This document shows, piece by piece, positions 9,501 through 17,095 of a stretch of DNA of 64,000 nt. Both the position numbers and the translations under genes were made by a program. This DNA is from Pyxidicoccus caerfyrddinensis (GTDB lineage: Bacteria; Myxococcota; Myxococcia; Myxococcales; Myxococcaceae). The stretch covers positions 725,033-789,032 of the forward strand of contig NZ_JAAIYA010000003.1 in assembly GCF_010894405.1 (NCBI RefSeq), read 5' to 3'. Every line of letters starts with the position of its first letter. Within the stretch, counting starts at the first letter, position 1. The notes under the pieces were generated by a model, which ran no database searches, was not told where the DNA came from, and saw only the letters and a program-made list of their open reading frames with translations.

Positions 9501-9653
9501 CGCGCGGGTCTGCCCGAGGGCACTCGCCTGCGCGCGGACCTGTCCATGGCACGAGTGCCTCGCTTCGAGTACGCGCAGTGGACGTACGACACGCTCTCGC
9601 CCGCGACGTGGACCGCCTACGTGCTGAGCCGCTCGGAGGTCTTCGACCCGTGA
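6537..9653 (+). CDS. Large lipoprotein with six IPT/TIG domains
   Basis: The ATG at 6537 overlaps the preceding stop (ATGA) and starts 1038 residues. A signal peptide ends at LAVLLVLAAC and is followed by an Asp/Gly/Ala linker. Six IPT/TIG immunoglobulin-like repeats can be counted by their openings, for example ITDLAPLTGPQSGGTRVVLTG, SPAEGALSGGNTVTLVG and LEPVRGAIAGGTRVTVRG. A carboxypeptidase-regulatory-like domain (VTVLDTSSGAYGQPVAGARV) and a longer beta-rich C-terminal region come after. IPT arrays in bacteria are typical of surface adhesion or receptor proteins. It is the longest member of the operon and probably its scaffold; that role is inference. Confidence 0.82.
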   Translation: MSHGRRTRCHVTAIAGLLRLAVLLVLAACGDSPRPPGVTPDAGLIDGGSGAEDAGTDAGSQPDAGPAPTLNSLLPARGDSRGGTWVRLTGSGFVQGVAATPTEAARRTVLELGEREVRDFQIIDDTSLDLRTPPGVPGPASITLENPRGTARCEACFTYFESFDLRDLSPAEGALSGGNTVTLVGTGFPAQLQVLFGGTASPAVTRVSSTELRVVVPRALNEGPVDVRVHGQGSGGVLRRAYRYISDPRITDLAPLTGPQSGGTRVVLTGKGFEGTTAVLFGSTPAPLFQVDSPSQLTATTPPGPSAGALDVTVLTPRGPWKVRNGFTYEESTPGTLALRGVFPHVGTRADGTVTLTGSGLDAPGLAVSFGGQAVPLVTATPTTATVTVPVQSSLPRIVTVSATAGTESTSLPNGYTFRLALSQVTPDAGPTAGGTQVTVEGTFIPPDAVARVGALDATAAATPTQEQLLFTTPPGGAGAQALHVFSASDPENEALLPAAFSYEAPLMLAQLEPVRGAIAGGTRVTVRGAGFGAGTTVTFGGEPATDVQVVDGHTLTCRTPSSRVQSPVEVALTRGTTRTALPEVFTYFDPRGPGGLSGGPLTGTLNVTVLDTSSGAYGQPVAGARVMLGPYASTPLQGVTDARGQLTLSDPRMVGAQVATAFKDGYDAVTVAGIRAENLTVFLRKLTSDGNPGNPPELSPAAITGRVRGFKPPRPLGPNEVLEARVFVAQPSPTSGPPFAGPGDRRADTWRVREDGGTFQVHSQPGLRAVYAVLGVLKDEVDFEPYLLGVRRGIAASSTRVAQGQDVVLDMHLDVTAPLTVDGPINMSGQPALHQVYAWLDLGAEGLVPHPHNWGTGTRFFSVIEGPGPRLTFPGLPRLDGASLLFLDLLRGTTTYPQSLLYHRQPGDPAQGMTLGPLLPLPTFTVPPSGQRFTGEVAWSTAPSSTEPDVQRLTLTALGEGSGIRWTAILPAGVTHVTLPVPALELLRAGLPEGTRLRADLSMARVPRFEYAQWTYDTLSPATWTAYVLSRSEVFDP

Positions 9654-9765
9654 ACAACCGTCGCCGTTCATGGCCCGCGGCGCTACTGACGGCCTACGTG
9701 CCGAGCCGCTCGGAGGTCTGCGCTCCATGAACCATCGCAGCACATTGCTCGCAGCGCTGCTACTG
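9612..9765 (+). repeat. 77-bp tandem duplication spanning a gene junction
   Basis: Copies at 9612-9688 and 9689-9765 are the same length and agree at about 55 of 77 positions by hand count, with the first 44 bp closest to identical. Each copy contains the end of one gene (TAYVxSRSEV), a TGA stop and the start of the next (MN-basic, then AALL). Confidence 0.75.
9650..9730 (+). other. 26-codon relic ORF made by the junction duplication
   Basis: The GTG at 9650 overlaps the stop of the IPT gene (GTGA), and its own stop overlaps the ATG of the next gene (ATGA). The peptide starts MNNRRRSWPAALL, resembling the start of the next lipoprotein, and ends TAYVPSRSEVCAP, resembling the end of the IPT protein. 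It has no lipobox. It is best read as a by-product of duplication that keeps translational coupling, not as a functional protein. Confidence 0.6.
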
Positions 9766-10761
9766 CTCGTGCTCGCCGCCTGCCACGAGGACACTCCGGA
9801 GCCGGGCACGGTCTGCCGAGCGGACGCGGACTGTGGCTCGCCCGCGGAGGCGTACCGCTGCGACACGCAGGCCCATGTCTGCCGTTGCCGCACGGACACC
9901 GCTTGCGGCCCGAGCGAGACCTGCAACGCAGCAGGTTTCTGCCAGGACCGCGCGGGCTGCGAGTCGAACGCGGACTGCGGCGACGCCTCCCTCTTCTGCG
10001 ACACGGGCACCGGGACCTGCCTCACCCGAGGCCGCTGCACCTCTGACCTGCACTGCCCGCTGGGCGAGGTCTGTGACGTCTCACGCACCGCGTGCGTGTC
10101 CGGCTGCCGGAGCGAAGGCGACTGTCCGGGCACGGCCTGCCGCTGTGGCGACGCGCCCTGTACCTGCGACGCCACCACGCCCGAGGGCCGTGCCGCCTGC
10201 GCGCTGGGCGTCTGCGACGCATCCTTCTGCGCGGAAGCCACGGACTGTGCCTTCGGCGAGCGCTGCGGCACCACCACCCACAGCTGCGACAGCGACTTCG
10301 ACCCGACGCGCCGCCCCTACTGCGCGAGCTGCACCTACGGAGGCGGCCTCCAGGTTTGCGGTCGCGGCGCGAACTTCTGCCTGCGCGAGGCCACGAGTCC
10401 GGGCACCGCCTTCTGCGGCGTGGACTGCTCGCAGGGGCAGGGCTGTCCCCATGGCTACCAGTGCGCGGACGTCGTGGTGGCCGCGAGCCGTGCACGCTGT
10501 CGCTCGGATGCGGAGTGCGCGGACCGCTGTGTCATCGAGGAGGGCGACGTGGAGGGCTTCTGCACCTGCCAGCAGGACGCGGACTGTGTGCAGGACGCAT
10601 GCAGCCAGGGCGCGTGTACGGTGAGTCGCCGGCCCTGCACGGGGGACGCGGACTGCCGCCCCATCCGCTGCGTGGACTCTGGAGGCGTGCGTGGCTGCCT
10701 CGTGGGGCAGAACTGTGCCCCCGAGGAGGGGTTGACCTGCGCGGAGGTCGCACCCCGCTAA
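9727..10761 (+). CDS. Cys-rich lipoprotein, last gene of operon
   Basis: The start at 9727 yields a strong lipoprotein signal (MNHRSTLLAALLLLVLAAC), where an upstream in-frame start would bury it. The 344 residues consist almost entirely of DADC/CxxGExC-like cysteine modules (DADCGSPAEAYRCDTQ, DTACGPSETCNAAGFC, TDCAFGERCGT), the same style as the third gene of this operon. No catalytic motif was recognised. It probably forms a disulfide-stiffened rod on the outer membrane. It ends the chain of overlapping genes. Confidence 0.82.
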   Translation: MNHRSTLLAALLLLVLAACHEDTPEPGTVCRADADCGSPAEAYRCDTQAHVCRCRTDTACGPSETCNAAGFCQDRAGCESNADCGDASLFCDTGTGTCLTRGRCTSDLHCPLGEVCDVSRTACVSGCRSEGDCPGTACRCGDAPCTCDATTPEGRAACALGVCDASFCAEATDCAFGERCGTTTHSCDSDFDPTRRPYCASCTYGGGLQVCGRGANFCLREATSPGTAFCGVDCSQGQGCPHGYQCADVVVAASRARCRSDAECADRCVIEEGDVEGFCTCQQDADCVQDACSQGACTVSRRPCTGDADCRPIRCVDSGGVRGCLVGQNCAPEEGLTCAEVAPR

Positions 10762-10896
10762 CCCCGCATGCTCCCGGGCCTTTCCAATGTAGGTCCAGGT
10801 GGCGCCCGCCCGGGGAAATGGCGAGGCCCCGGGCATTGAATGAACTGCGGGGACCCCCGTCAGAAGGTGCAAGCAGGACGACGGAGGTTGAACGAC

Positions 10897-11442
10897 ATGG
10901 CTCTCAAGACTGGTATCGCGTCCCTGGTTCTCGGCACCCTTCTCTTCGGCTCCACGGCGGCTCTGGCGGAAGACGGCAGCGTGCGTGACTGGGCCAACCA
11001 GGAGGCCTCGCGGCGGACGAACGGCGGCGACAACAACAACTACCGCGATGACCGCCGCAACGACCGCCACGATGACCGCCGCGACAACCGCTACGACGAC
11101 CGCAACCATGGTGGCGGCAACGGCTACGTCGAGGTCCACGTCCACGGCAGCGCGTGCCACCACGGCCCGGCGCCGATGCCTCCTCCGCAGGCCCGTGGCC
11201 GCTACGAGCTGCAGACGGTGAACCGCTACGTCGACGGCCGGAACGACCGCGTGTGGGTCCCCGAGGTCTGCAAGGAGCGCTACACCCGGCGCGGGCACGT
11301 CACGAAGTGCACGGGCGGCTTCTACGAGAACCGCTGGGTCCCCGGCCACTACGAGGCGGTGCAGGAGTGGGTCTGGGTGTCCTACGGAAATGACGGCGGC
11401 TGGCGCAACAACCGCGCCCACGCGGCCAGCTACTACCCGTAG
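10897..11442 (+). CDS. Small secreted Asp/Arg/Asn-repeat protein
   Basis: The ATG at 10897 gives a Sec signal peptide (MALKTGIASLVLGTLLFGSTAALA). A low-complexity stretch of DDRR, NDRHDDRRD and NRYDDRN units from a roughly 24-nt DNA repeat (11045-11110) follows. The C-terminal part has Cys, Tyr and Trp-Val repeats (RVWVPEVCKERYTRRG, RWVPGHYEAVQEWVWVSYG). The mature protein is about 157 residues, strongly charged and without catalytic motifs. The WVPxxY pattern resembles small periplasmic proteins of unknown function found in many Proteobacteria. A clear terminator follows. Confidence 0.72.
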   Translation: MALKTGIASLVLGTLLFGSTAALAEDGSVRDWANQEASRRTNGGDNNNYRDDRRNDRHDDRRDNRYDDRNHGGGNGYVEVHVHGSACHHGPAPMPPPQARGRYELQTVNRYVDGRNDRVWVPEVCKERYTRRGHVTKCTGGFYENRWVPGHYEAVQEWVWVSYGNDGGWRNNRAHAASYYP

Positions 11443-11478
11443 CGAAGACGGTTTCGAGTTTTAGGGGCAGGGAGTACC

Positions 11479-11527
11479 GCGGGGCGCGTCGGACTACGGG
11501 GGTAGTTCGGTGCGCCCCGCGCCTTTT
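11479..11527 (+). terminator. Intrinsic terminator after the small secreted protein
   Basis: Stem GCGGGGCGC (11479-11487) pairs with GCGCCCCGC (11512-11520), with an inner GGACTAC/GTAGTTC stem, and is followed by GCCTTTT. Confidence 0.8.
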
Positions 11528-11575
11528 CAGGCGCATGGTGCCTTTCCGCGGGCGGCCTGTTACTGAATGCGGCCC

Positions 11576-12301
11576 ATGGGTACCGCATTCGTCACGGGAG
11601 CCGGCATCCGCATCGGCAGCGCGGTGGCTCGCGCCCTCGGCCGCGCCGGTTATGACCTGGCGCTCCACGCGAACCGCTCGCTCGACTCGCTGGAGTCGCT
11701 GGCGGAAGAACTCCGGGCGCTCGGCCGCCGCGTCACCCTCCACGCCGGCGACTTGAGCAACCCTGACGCGGTGGACGCGCTCGGCGTCCAGGTGCGCGAG
11801 GCGTGCCCCGCGCTGGACGTGGTGGTCCACAATGCGGGCCTCTTCGAGCGGGTGGACTTCGCCTCCGTCTCCCGCGCGCAGTACCGCACGATGCTGGCGG
11901 TGAACCTGGACGCGCCCTTCTTCCTCACGCAGGCGCTGCTGCCCAGCCTGCGCGCCGGGAAGGACCCGCTGGTGGTGCACCTCACCGACGTCGGCGGCGA
12001 GCGGCCGGTGAGCCACTACTCGCATTACTCGGTGAGCAAGGCGGGCCTCATCATGCTCACCCGCGCGCTGGCGGTGGAATTGGCCCCGCACGTGCGAGTC
12101 AACGCCGTGTCCCCGGGCACGGTGGCCTTCCCCGAGGACTTCGACGCGGCGGCGCGCGAGGCGGTGCTGAAGCGGATTCCCCTGGGGCGCGAGGGCACCG
12201 TCGAGGACATCGCCCGCACCGTCGTCTTCCTCGCCCGCGAGGCGCCGTACATCACCGGGCAGGTCATCGCCGTGGATGGCGGCAGGAGCGCACAGCTATG
12301 A
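11576..12301 (+). CDS. SDR-family reductase, FolM/pteridine-reductase-like
   Basis: A short-chain dehydrogenase of 241 residues with cofactor motif TGAGIRIGSAVA, an Arg in place of the usual Gly-rich turn. This is typical of pteridine reductases and FolM. It also has HNAGLF, the catalytic YSHYSVSKAG (Tyr-x3-Lys) and the C-terminal ITGQVIAVDGG. NADPH preference is suggested by HANRSLDS. It overlaps the following FolB-cupin gene by ATGA, which supports a pterin role (reducing dihydromonapterin or dihydrobiopterin-type substrates). The start at 11576 is preferred over 11567 because TACTGA lies 9 nt upstream with no ribosome site, as for other genes here. Confidence 0.8.
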   Translation: MGTAFVTGAGIRIGSAVARALGRAGYDLALHANRSLDSLESLAEELRALGRRVTLHAGDLSNPDAVDALGVQVREACPALDVVVHNAGLFERVDFASVSRAQYRTMLAVNLDAPFFLTQALLPSLRAGKDPLVVHLTDVGGERPVSHYSHYSVSKAGLIMLTRALAVELAPHVRVNAVSPGTVAFPEDFDAAAREAVLKRIPLGREGTVEDIARTVVFLAREAPYITGQVIAVDGGRSAQL

Positions 12302-13137
12302 ATGGAGAGCCCCCCTTCCATCCCCCGGTCGTGACGACTCCGCAGGGCCGGCCGCTGGACGTCATCGAGCTGCGGGGCCTCACGGTGGATTGCATCGTGG
12401 GTGTCTTCAACCGCGAGCGCTTCGCGGCCCAGCCGCTGCGACTGGACGTGGCGCTCTTCCTGGACACGCGCAGCGCGGCGGCGGGCGGGAAGCTGGCGAA
12501 CACGGTGAACTACGGCCGGCTGACGGGCGAGCTGCGCTTCCTCCTGGAGGCGTGCCGCTTCGAGCTGCTGGAGTCCGCCGCGGAGGCCGTGTGCCGCTAC
12601 GTGCTCGCGCCGCCCACGGGCGACGTGCCCCGGGCGCAGGTGTACGCGGCCACGGTGCGCGTCACCAAGCCGCAGGCGCTGGGCGGCATGGCGGTGCCGT
12701 CGCTCCAGATTCACCGCACCTCCGAGGAGATGGAGTACGCGCGCGAGGACAAGCCCTTCGGCCGCGTGGACATCATCCACGAGGGCGCGGGCTACGGCGT
12801 CTACCGCCTGCGCGTGAAGCCCGGCGGCACCATCCCCACGCACGTGCACCGGCAGATGGAGGAGAGCGAGTTGGTGCTCGGCCCCGGCTTGCTGCTGCAA
12901 GGCAAGCCGGTGGAGCGCGGCATGGCCTTCCACTGGCCGCGCGGCTTCCCGCACCGGTACGACAACCCGACGGCCACGGAGCAGACGGTGCTGTGCGTGG
13001 ACCGGCCGCGCTTCATCCCCACGGATGAAGTGGAGACGGAGCCGCCCGCGGAGGGACTCGCCCCCGCCGCGGGCTTCTCCTACTACCCGCACGAGGCACC
13101 CGTGGCCCCGGGCTCGCCGGCGGAGCGCAGCCCGTGA
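12298..13137 (+). CDS. Dihydroneopterin aldolase (FolB) fused to a cupin
   Basis: The 279-residue protein starts inside the previous stop. Residues about 20-130 are a FolB/tunnelling-fold domain with the expected catalytic residues: Glu40 (FNRER), Tyr72 (TVNYGRL) and Lys124 (VTKPQAL). Residues about 145-245 form a cupin with a metal-type motif THVHRQMEESE and FPHRYDNP. FolB normally converts dihydroneopterin to 6-hydroxymethyl-dihydropterin and is about 120 residues long, so the cupin is an added module. Between two SDR genes, it may make or modify a specialised pterin rather than folate. Confidence in the FolB half is high; the role of the fusion is inference. Confidence 0.85.
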   Translation: MNGEPPFHPPVVTTPQGRPLDVIELRGLTVDCIVGVFNRERFAAQPLRLDVALFLDTRSAAAGGKLANTVNYGRLTGELRFLLEACRFELLESAAEAVCRYVLAPPTGDVPRAQVYAATVRVTKPQALGGMAVPSLQIHRTSEEMEYAREDKPFGRVDIIHEGAGYGVYRLRVKPGGTIPTHVHRQMEESELVLGPGLLLQGKPVERGMAFHWPRGFPHRYDNPTATEQTVLCVDRPRFIPTDEVETEPPAEGLAPAAGFSYYPHEAPVAPGSPAERSP

Positions 13138-13913
13138 GCGCGACGGGCACCCGGAAGGTGCTCATCACCGGCGGAGGCACCGGCATCGGCCGCGCGGTGG
13201 CGGAGGCGCTGCTGCGCGCGGGCGGGCAGGTGGTGGTGACGGGTCGGCGCGCGGAGGTGCTGGAGTCGCTCGTGCGCGAGTGGCCGGGTAAGGCCTACGC
13301 CCTGCCGTGTGACCTGGCTTCACCGGAAGCGCGCGAAGGGTTGCTGCGCCGCGCGGCCGCGCTGCTCGGCGGGCTGGACGGCTTCGTCCACAGCGCGGGT
13401 CAGGTGGTGCATCAGCCGCCGGGCCACATCGGCGAGGACGCCCTGCGCGCACAGCTCGAGGTCAACCTGGTGGCGCCGCTGCGGCTGGGAGAGCAGGCGC
13501 TGGAGGTGCTGGAGCCGGGCGGCGCCCAGGTCTTCGTGGCCTCCACGCTGGCCACGCGCCCCGTCCTCACCAGCGCGGTGTACAGCGCGGCGAAGGCGGG
13601 GCTGCTCCAGGTGATGAAGGTGCTGGCCCTGGCCGGCGCCGCACGGGGCGTGCGAGCCAGCGCCGTGCTCCCAGGCGTGGTGGAGACGGACATGACACGC
13701 GAGGTGCGGCTCGCACCGGGGGAAGGTCCGCTGTCACCCACGGAGTCCGCGCGCAGGCAGGAGGTCCAGCTTGCCAGCCTGCGGGCGCTGCACCCGCTCG
13801 GTCGCCTGGGCGCACCGGAGGAGGTCGGCGAGGCGGTGCGCTACCTCCTGGGCGCCTCCTGGCTCACCGGCTCGGAGCTGGTGCTGGATGGGGGACTACT
13901 GCTCAGGGAGTGA
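13134..13913 (+). CDS. SDR-family oxidoreductase
   Basis: GTG start overlapping the FolB-cupin stop (GTGA). The 259-residue Rossmann enzyme has TGGGTGIGRAVAEAL, HSAGQV and catalytic Tyr/Lys in YSAAKAG, with PGVVETDM and the C-terminal LTGSELVLDGG. Arg in TGRRAEVLE suggests NADP(H). It is the third gene of a translationally coupled trio. Its substrate is not visible from sequence. A ketone or pterin-linked carbonyl is plausible from context (compare sepiapterin reductase), but this is inference. Confidence 0.8.
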   Translation: MSATGTRKVLITGGGTGIGRAVAEALLRAGGQVVVTGRRAEVLESLVREWPGKAYALPCDLASPEAREGLLRRAAALLGGLDGFVHSAGQVVHQPPGHIGEDALRAQLEVNLVAPLRLGEQALEVLEPGGAQVFVASTLATRPVLTSAVYSAAKAGLLQVMKVLALAGAARGVRASAVLPGVVETDMTREVRLAPGEGPLSPTESARRQEVQLASLRALHPLGRLGAPEEVGEAVRYLLGASWLTGSELVLDGGLLLRE

Positions 13914-13920
13914 GGCGCGG

Positions 13921-13926
13921 TATAGA
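13921..13926 (+). promoter_or_regulatory. Possible -10 element upstream of yhhQ
   Basis: TATAGA ends 9 nt before the ATG, which lacks a Shine-Dalgarno site (CGCGGGGCG precedes it). This suggests a near-leaderless transcript. No convincing -35 box is seen. Confidence 0.35.
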
Positions 13927-13935
13927 CGCGGGGCG

Positions 13936-14685
13936 ATGGTACTCGACAGGCGGATTCAGCTCTTCGTGGTGCTGGCGGCGGTGTTCGTCATCTCGCTGGT
14001 GGTGGGCGACATCATCTCGGTGAAGCTGTTCGAGGTGAAGCTGGGGCCCATCGTCGCGGTGATGTCCATCGGGATGCTGCCGTTCCCGGTGACGTTCCTC
14101 CTCACGGACATCCTCAACGAGTTCTACGGGAAGAAGGCCGCCCGCTTCATCACCTGGGTGGGCTTCTTCATGGCCATCTTCGCCTTCGTGGTGATTGCCA
14201 TCGCGGTGCGGGTGCCCTGGGCTCCGCTCACGCTCGCGCCGGACTGGAAGGGCGCGGTGGAGCCGACGTTCAACAACATCTTCGCCGGCTCGCAGCGCAT
14301 CCTGATGGCGTCGATGGTGGCCTATCTCATCGGCCAGTTCTGCGACATCGCCATCTTCAACCTGCTCAAGCGCGTCACGCAGAACCGCATGCTGTGGCTG
14401 CGCGCGACGGGCTCCACGCTGGTGTCGCAGCTCATCGACACGGTGGTGGTGCAGTTCATCGCGTGGTCGGGCCTGCTGTCCACCGCGACCATCCTGAACC
14501 TCATCTACACGTCCTACGCGGTGAAGCTGCTGGTGGCGGTGTGTCTGACGCCGTTCATCTACCTGGGCCACGCCTTCGTCGAGCGCAAGCTGGGCATCAA
14601 GCCCGTGGTGCTCGGGGAGAATGGCGAGCCCGTGGAAGCGCCCGCGCAGGCCGCGCCCCCGGAAGCCACGTCCCGCGCCGCCTGA
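13936..14685 (+). CDS. yhhQ: Queuosine precursor transporter
   Basis: The 249-residue polytopic membrane protein matches the YhhQ/QPTR family that imports 7-deazaguanine precursors (preQ0/preQ1) for tRNA queuosine. Visible hallmarks are VVGDIISVKLFEVKLG, the DILNEFYGKKAAR loop, IGQFCDIAIFNLLKR and LIDTVVVQFIAW, with about six hydrophobic spans. The C-terminal tail (Pro/Ala/Glu) is cytoplasmic. QueD is encoded about 8 kb away in this window. It converges with the next gene with only 1 bp between stops. Confidence 0.9.
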   Translation: MVLDRRIQLFVVLAAVFVISLVVGDIISVKLFEVKLGPIVAVMSIGMLPFPVTFLLTDILNEFYGKKAARFITWVGFFMAIFAFVVIAIAVRVPWAPLTLAPDWKGAVEPTFNNIFAGSQRILMASMVAYLIGQFCDIAIFNLLKRVTQNRMLWLRATGSTLVSQLIDTVVVQFIAWSGLLSTATILNLIYTSYAVKLLVAVCLTPFIYLGHAFVERKLGIKPVVLGENGEPVEAPAQAAPPEATSRAA

Positions 14686-14686
14686 G

Positions 14687-15991
14687 TCAGGGCACCAGTC
14701 GCTGGAGGAAGACGTCGGTGTCGTCCGCGGCGAAGGAGCGGCCGCCGAAGGAGCGCGTGCCGGAGAACATGCCCGCGCCCACCACGTCTCCGCCGGGCAG
14801 GAAGGTGACGTCGCGGAGCAGCGGCGTCGCGAAGCACGGCGCGGTGACGTAGAAGTCCTGCCACAGCACGTCGCCCCCGGCCGACAGGCGCGCCAGCTCC
14901 GAGCCGCACCCGTGCCGCCACAGCATCGCCGAGCTCCCGTCCGTGTCCACCGCGAGGCGTGCCCCCTCCGAGCCGCTCACGTCCTCGCTGTCCAGTACTC
15001 GTCCCCAGAGCGGCTCGCCGTAGGCGTCCGTGGCCAGGGTGAACACGGTGCGGAAGCAGCCGCGCTCCGAGCAGGGCGTCTGCAACGTGTCGCGCCCCCA
15101 CTGGAGGGTGCCGTTGAAGTCACCGGTGAAGAGGAAGCTGCCATCCGGACGGAAGGACACGTCCGTGAAGTTCGGCGCGCCGGGGCCCACGTCGCGCTCC
15201 CAGCGTATCTCGCCGTCGGGTGACAGGCGCACGATGAAGCCGCGGCTCTCGAAGGGGCCCAGGGGCTTCTGTCCCGCCATGATGAGCCCGCCCTCCACGT
15301 CCAGCGCGGCGACGGTGGCCGAGCCCACCGCGGGGACGTCCCGCTTCCAGCGCGAGCCTCCCCCCGCGTCGTGGCGCTCCACCTCCAGCCCATGCGCCAG
15401 CATCAGCTCTCCGGCTCCATCCGGAAGCAGCGCCTTCACGGGGCCCGTGGCCCGGGCCCAGCGGGGACTCCCGTCCGCCGCCAGCTTCGCCACGAAGTGG
15501 CTGCCGGTGATGACGGTGTCGCCCATGCGCAGCTGGCCCTCCACCTTGCCGGCGACGAAGACGTCGCCCGAGGTGGAGACCGCGAGCATCAGCGCATCCA
15601 CGTCCGCGAGGCCCTTCGCTCCCGGCTCGGGGGTGAAGCTCCTGCTCCAGAGCTGCTGCCCGTTGCCGTCATGGCGCGAGACGGTGAGCGTCGTGCCGTC
15701 GGGGTCCTGGGACGTATCGCTGGAGGTGGGGGCCTCGCTCGTGCCGAGCAGGACGACGCCGCCACTCCCATCCGAGGCGACGGCCGTGACGTCCTGTCTG
15801 CCGGCCATGGCGGTGTGTGTCGTCCAGCGGGCGTCTCCCGGGACGAACTCGGGAGGCGTGCCCGGCGCGGGGTGCGGCTCCTCGACGACGGGTTGCGGCG
15901 CGGGGCCCGTCTTTCCCTGGTCGCAGCCACTTCCGAGCGCGGCCCAGACGCCCAGCGCCAGCCCCGCCGTGCCTGCTCGCCAACGCATCAT
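14687..15991 (-). CDS. Lipoprotein with beta-propeller (delta-60/SBBP-like) repeats
   Basis: The start at 15991 (second of two possible ATGs, MMRWRAGTAG) puts a lipobox Cys at LGSGCDQ. The mature part of about 410 residues has repeated blades such as GSGGVVLLGTSE, TSGDVFVAGKVEG, VEGGLIMAGQKPLG and DGSFLFTGDFNGTLQWG, with FGGRSFAADDTDVFL at the end. This matches the secreted beta-propeller repeats common in Myxococcales. No enzymatic residues stand out. It is probably a surface lipoprotein of unknown function. Confidence 0.78.
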   Translation of the reverse strand: MMRWRAGTAGLALGVWAALGSGCDQGKTGPAPQPVVEEPHPAPGTPPEFVPGDARWTTHTAMAGRQDVTAVASDGSGGVVLLGTSEAPTSSDTSQDPDGTTLTVSRHDGNGQQLWSRSFTPEPGAKGLADVDALMLAVSTSGDVFVAGKVEGQLRMGDTVITGSHFVAKLAADGSPRWARATGPVKALLPDGAGELMLAHGLEVERHDAGGGSRWKRDVPAVGSATVAALDVEGGLIMAGQKPLGPFESRGFIVRLSPDGEIRWERDVGPGAPNFTDVSFRPDGSFLFTGDFNGTLQWGRDTLQTPCSERGCFRTVFTLATDAYGEPLWGRVLDSEDVSGSEGARLAVDTDGSSAMLWRHGCGSELARLSAGGDVLWQDFYVTAPCFATPLLRDVTFLPGGDVVGAGMFSGTRSFGGRSFAADDTDVFLQRLVP

Positions 15992-16183
15992 GCCCGTCCC
16001 CACTCCCGCCCCGGTCTCCGGCCGGTCGCGAAACTGTGCAGGCCTGCCCGGAGAGGCAAGGCCAGGGTCCGGTACTTCACGGAGCGGAGGGCGTGAAGCC
16101 AGCCTCATGAGGCCGAAGGCCCACCCGGTGTCGAGCCGCCGACACCGGTCAGCTCGCACCAGCGGGCCAGGAGCATCGCGCCC

Positions 16184-17095
16184 TCAGACGCCCTCGTGCA
16201 CCAGCGGGGCGAGGATGTCCCTCCAGTGGGAGTAGATGGAGAAGTGCCCGCCGCCCGTGAGGAAGTGGGGCACGGCGCGCGGAATCCGCGTGGCCAGGTA
16301 GCGCCCCATCTGCGGCGGGACGATGCTGTCTCCCTCCCAGTACCAGAGGTCCACCTCGCAGCGAATCTCCTCCAGCGGCACGTCCCACGGTGCCGCGAGG
16401 ATGTGCGCCTCGCGCCGCATGCCCGCGATGCCGTTGCGCGTGGCCTCGCGGCGCCAGCCCTGCACCTGCGCGGCGATGAGCGGGTCCGCCAGCACGGCGC
16501 GGTCATCCGGCGATGCGTGCGCCATCACCCCGGCCAGCGCTTTCGCCGGATTCGCACGCACCTGCCGGTCATGCATGGCCATCAGCGGGTGCAGCAGCCA
16601 CTCAGGCCACGCCGCCATCGAGTACGCGTTGCGGTAGTCCCGGTTCACTCCCTCCATGGCCCCACGCCGCTTCAGCGGCGACGCCCCGGAGACGATGGCC
16701 GCGCGGGTGAGGCGCGCCCCCAGCTTCCACGCGCAGGCGGCGACATACGGCCCGCCCGCGGACACGCCGAAGAGGGCGAAGCGGCCCACCTTCAGCGCGT
16801 TGGCGAGCTGCTCCAGGTCGTCCGCGAAGTCCAGCAGCGTGCGCCCGGGCTGGTAGTCCGACAGCCCGTAGCCCGGCCGGTCCGGGGTGATGAGGCGCAC
16901 CCCCAGCCCGTGCGTGAGTCGGTCATCCGGGTGCCGCATGTAGCGCGAGCCCGGGTTGCCGTGGATGAAGACCACCGGCAGGCCGTCCAGGTCACCGGAC
17001 TCGACATACGCGAGCCGCCGCCCGTCCCGCAGGCGGATGGAGCCCTCGCGCACCTGTACTCCCGCCCCTGAGGTCTCTGTCTCGGTGGAAATCAT
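16184..17095 (-). CDS. Alpha/beta hydrolase downstream of phaC
   Basis: The start at 17095 overlaps the phaC stop (ATGA). The 303-residue protein has the oxyanion HGNPGSRY, nucleophile elbow GVSAGG (Ser in GxSxG), and a catalytic His in GGGHFSIYSHW. Asp is probably in WYWEGDSIVPP. The cap region lies between about residues 130 and 220. Its coupling to PHA synthase genes suggests action on hydroxyacyl esters, for example PHA oligomer hydrolysis or polymer release. General esterase activity cannot be excluded. Confidence 0.8.
   Translation of the reverse strand: MISTETETSGAGVQVREGSIRLRDGRRLAYVESGDLDGLPVVFIHGNPGSRYMRHPDDRLTHGLGVRLITPDRPGYGLSDYQPGRTLLDFADDLEQLANALKVGRFALFGVSAGGPYVAACAWKLGARLTRAAIVSGASPLKRRGAMEGVNRDYRNAYSMAAWPEWLLHPLMAMHDRQVRANPAKALAGVMAHASPDDRAVLADPLIAAQVQGWRREATRNGIAGMRREAHILAAPWDVPLEEIRCEVDLWYWEGDSIVPPQMGRYLATRIPRAVPHFLTGGGHFSIYSHWRDILAPLVHEGV

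Noticed and set aside
11045..11110. Short regular DNA repeat resembling an array
   Set aside because: Units are contiguous, in frame and code for DDRR/NDR residues.
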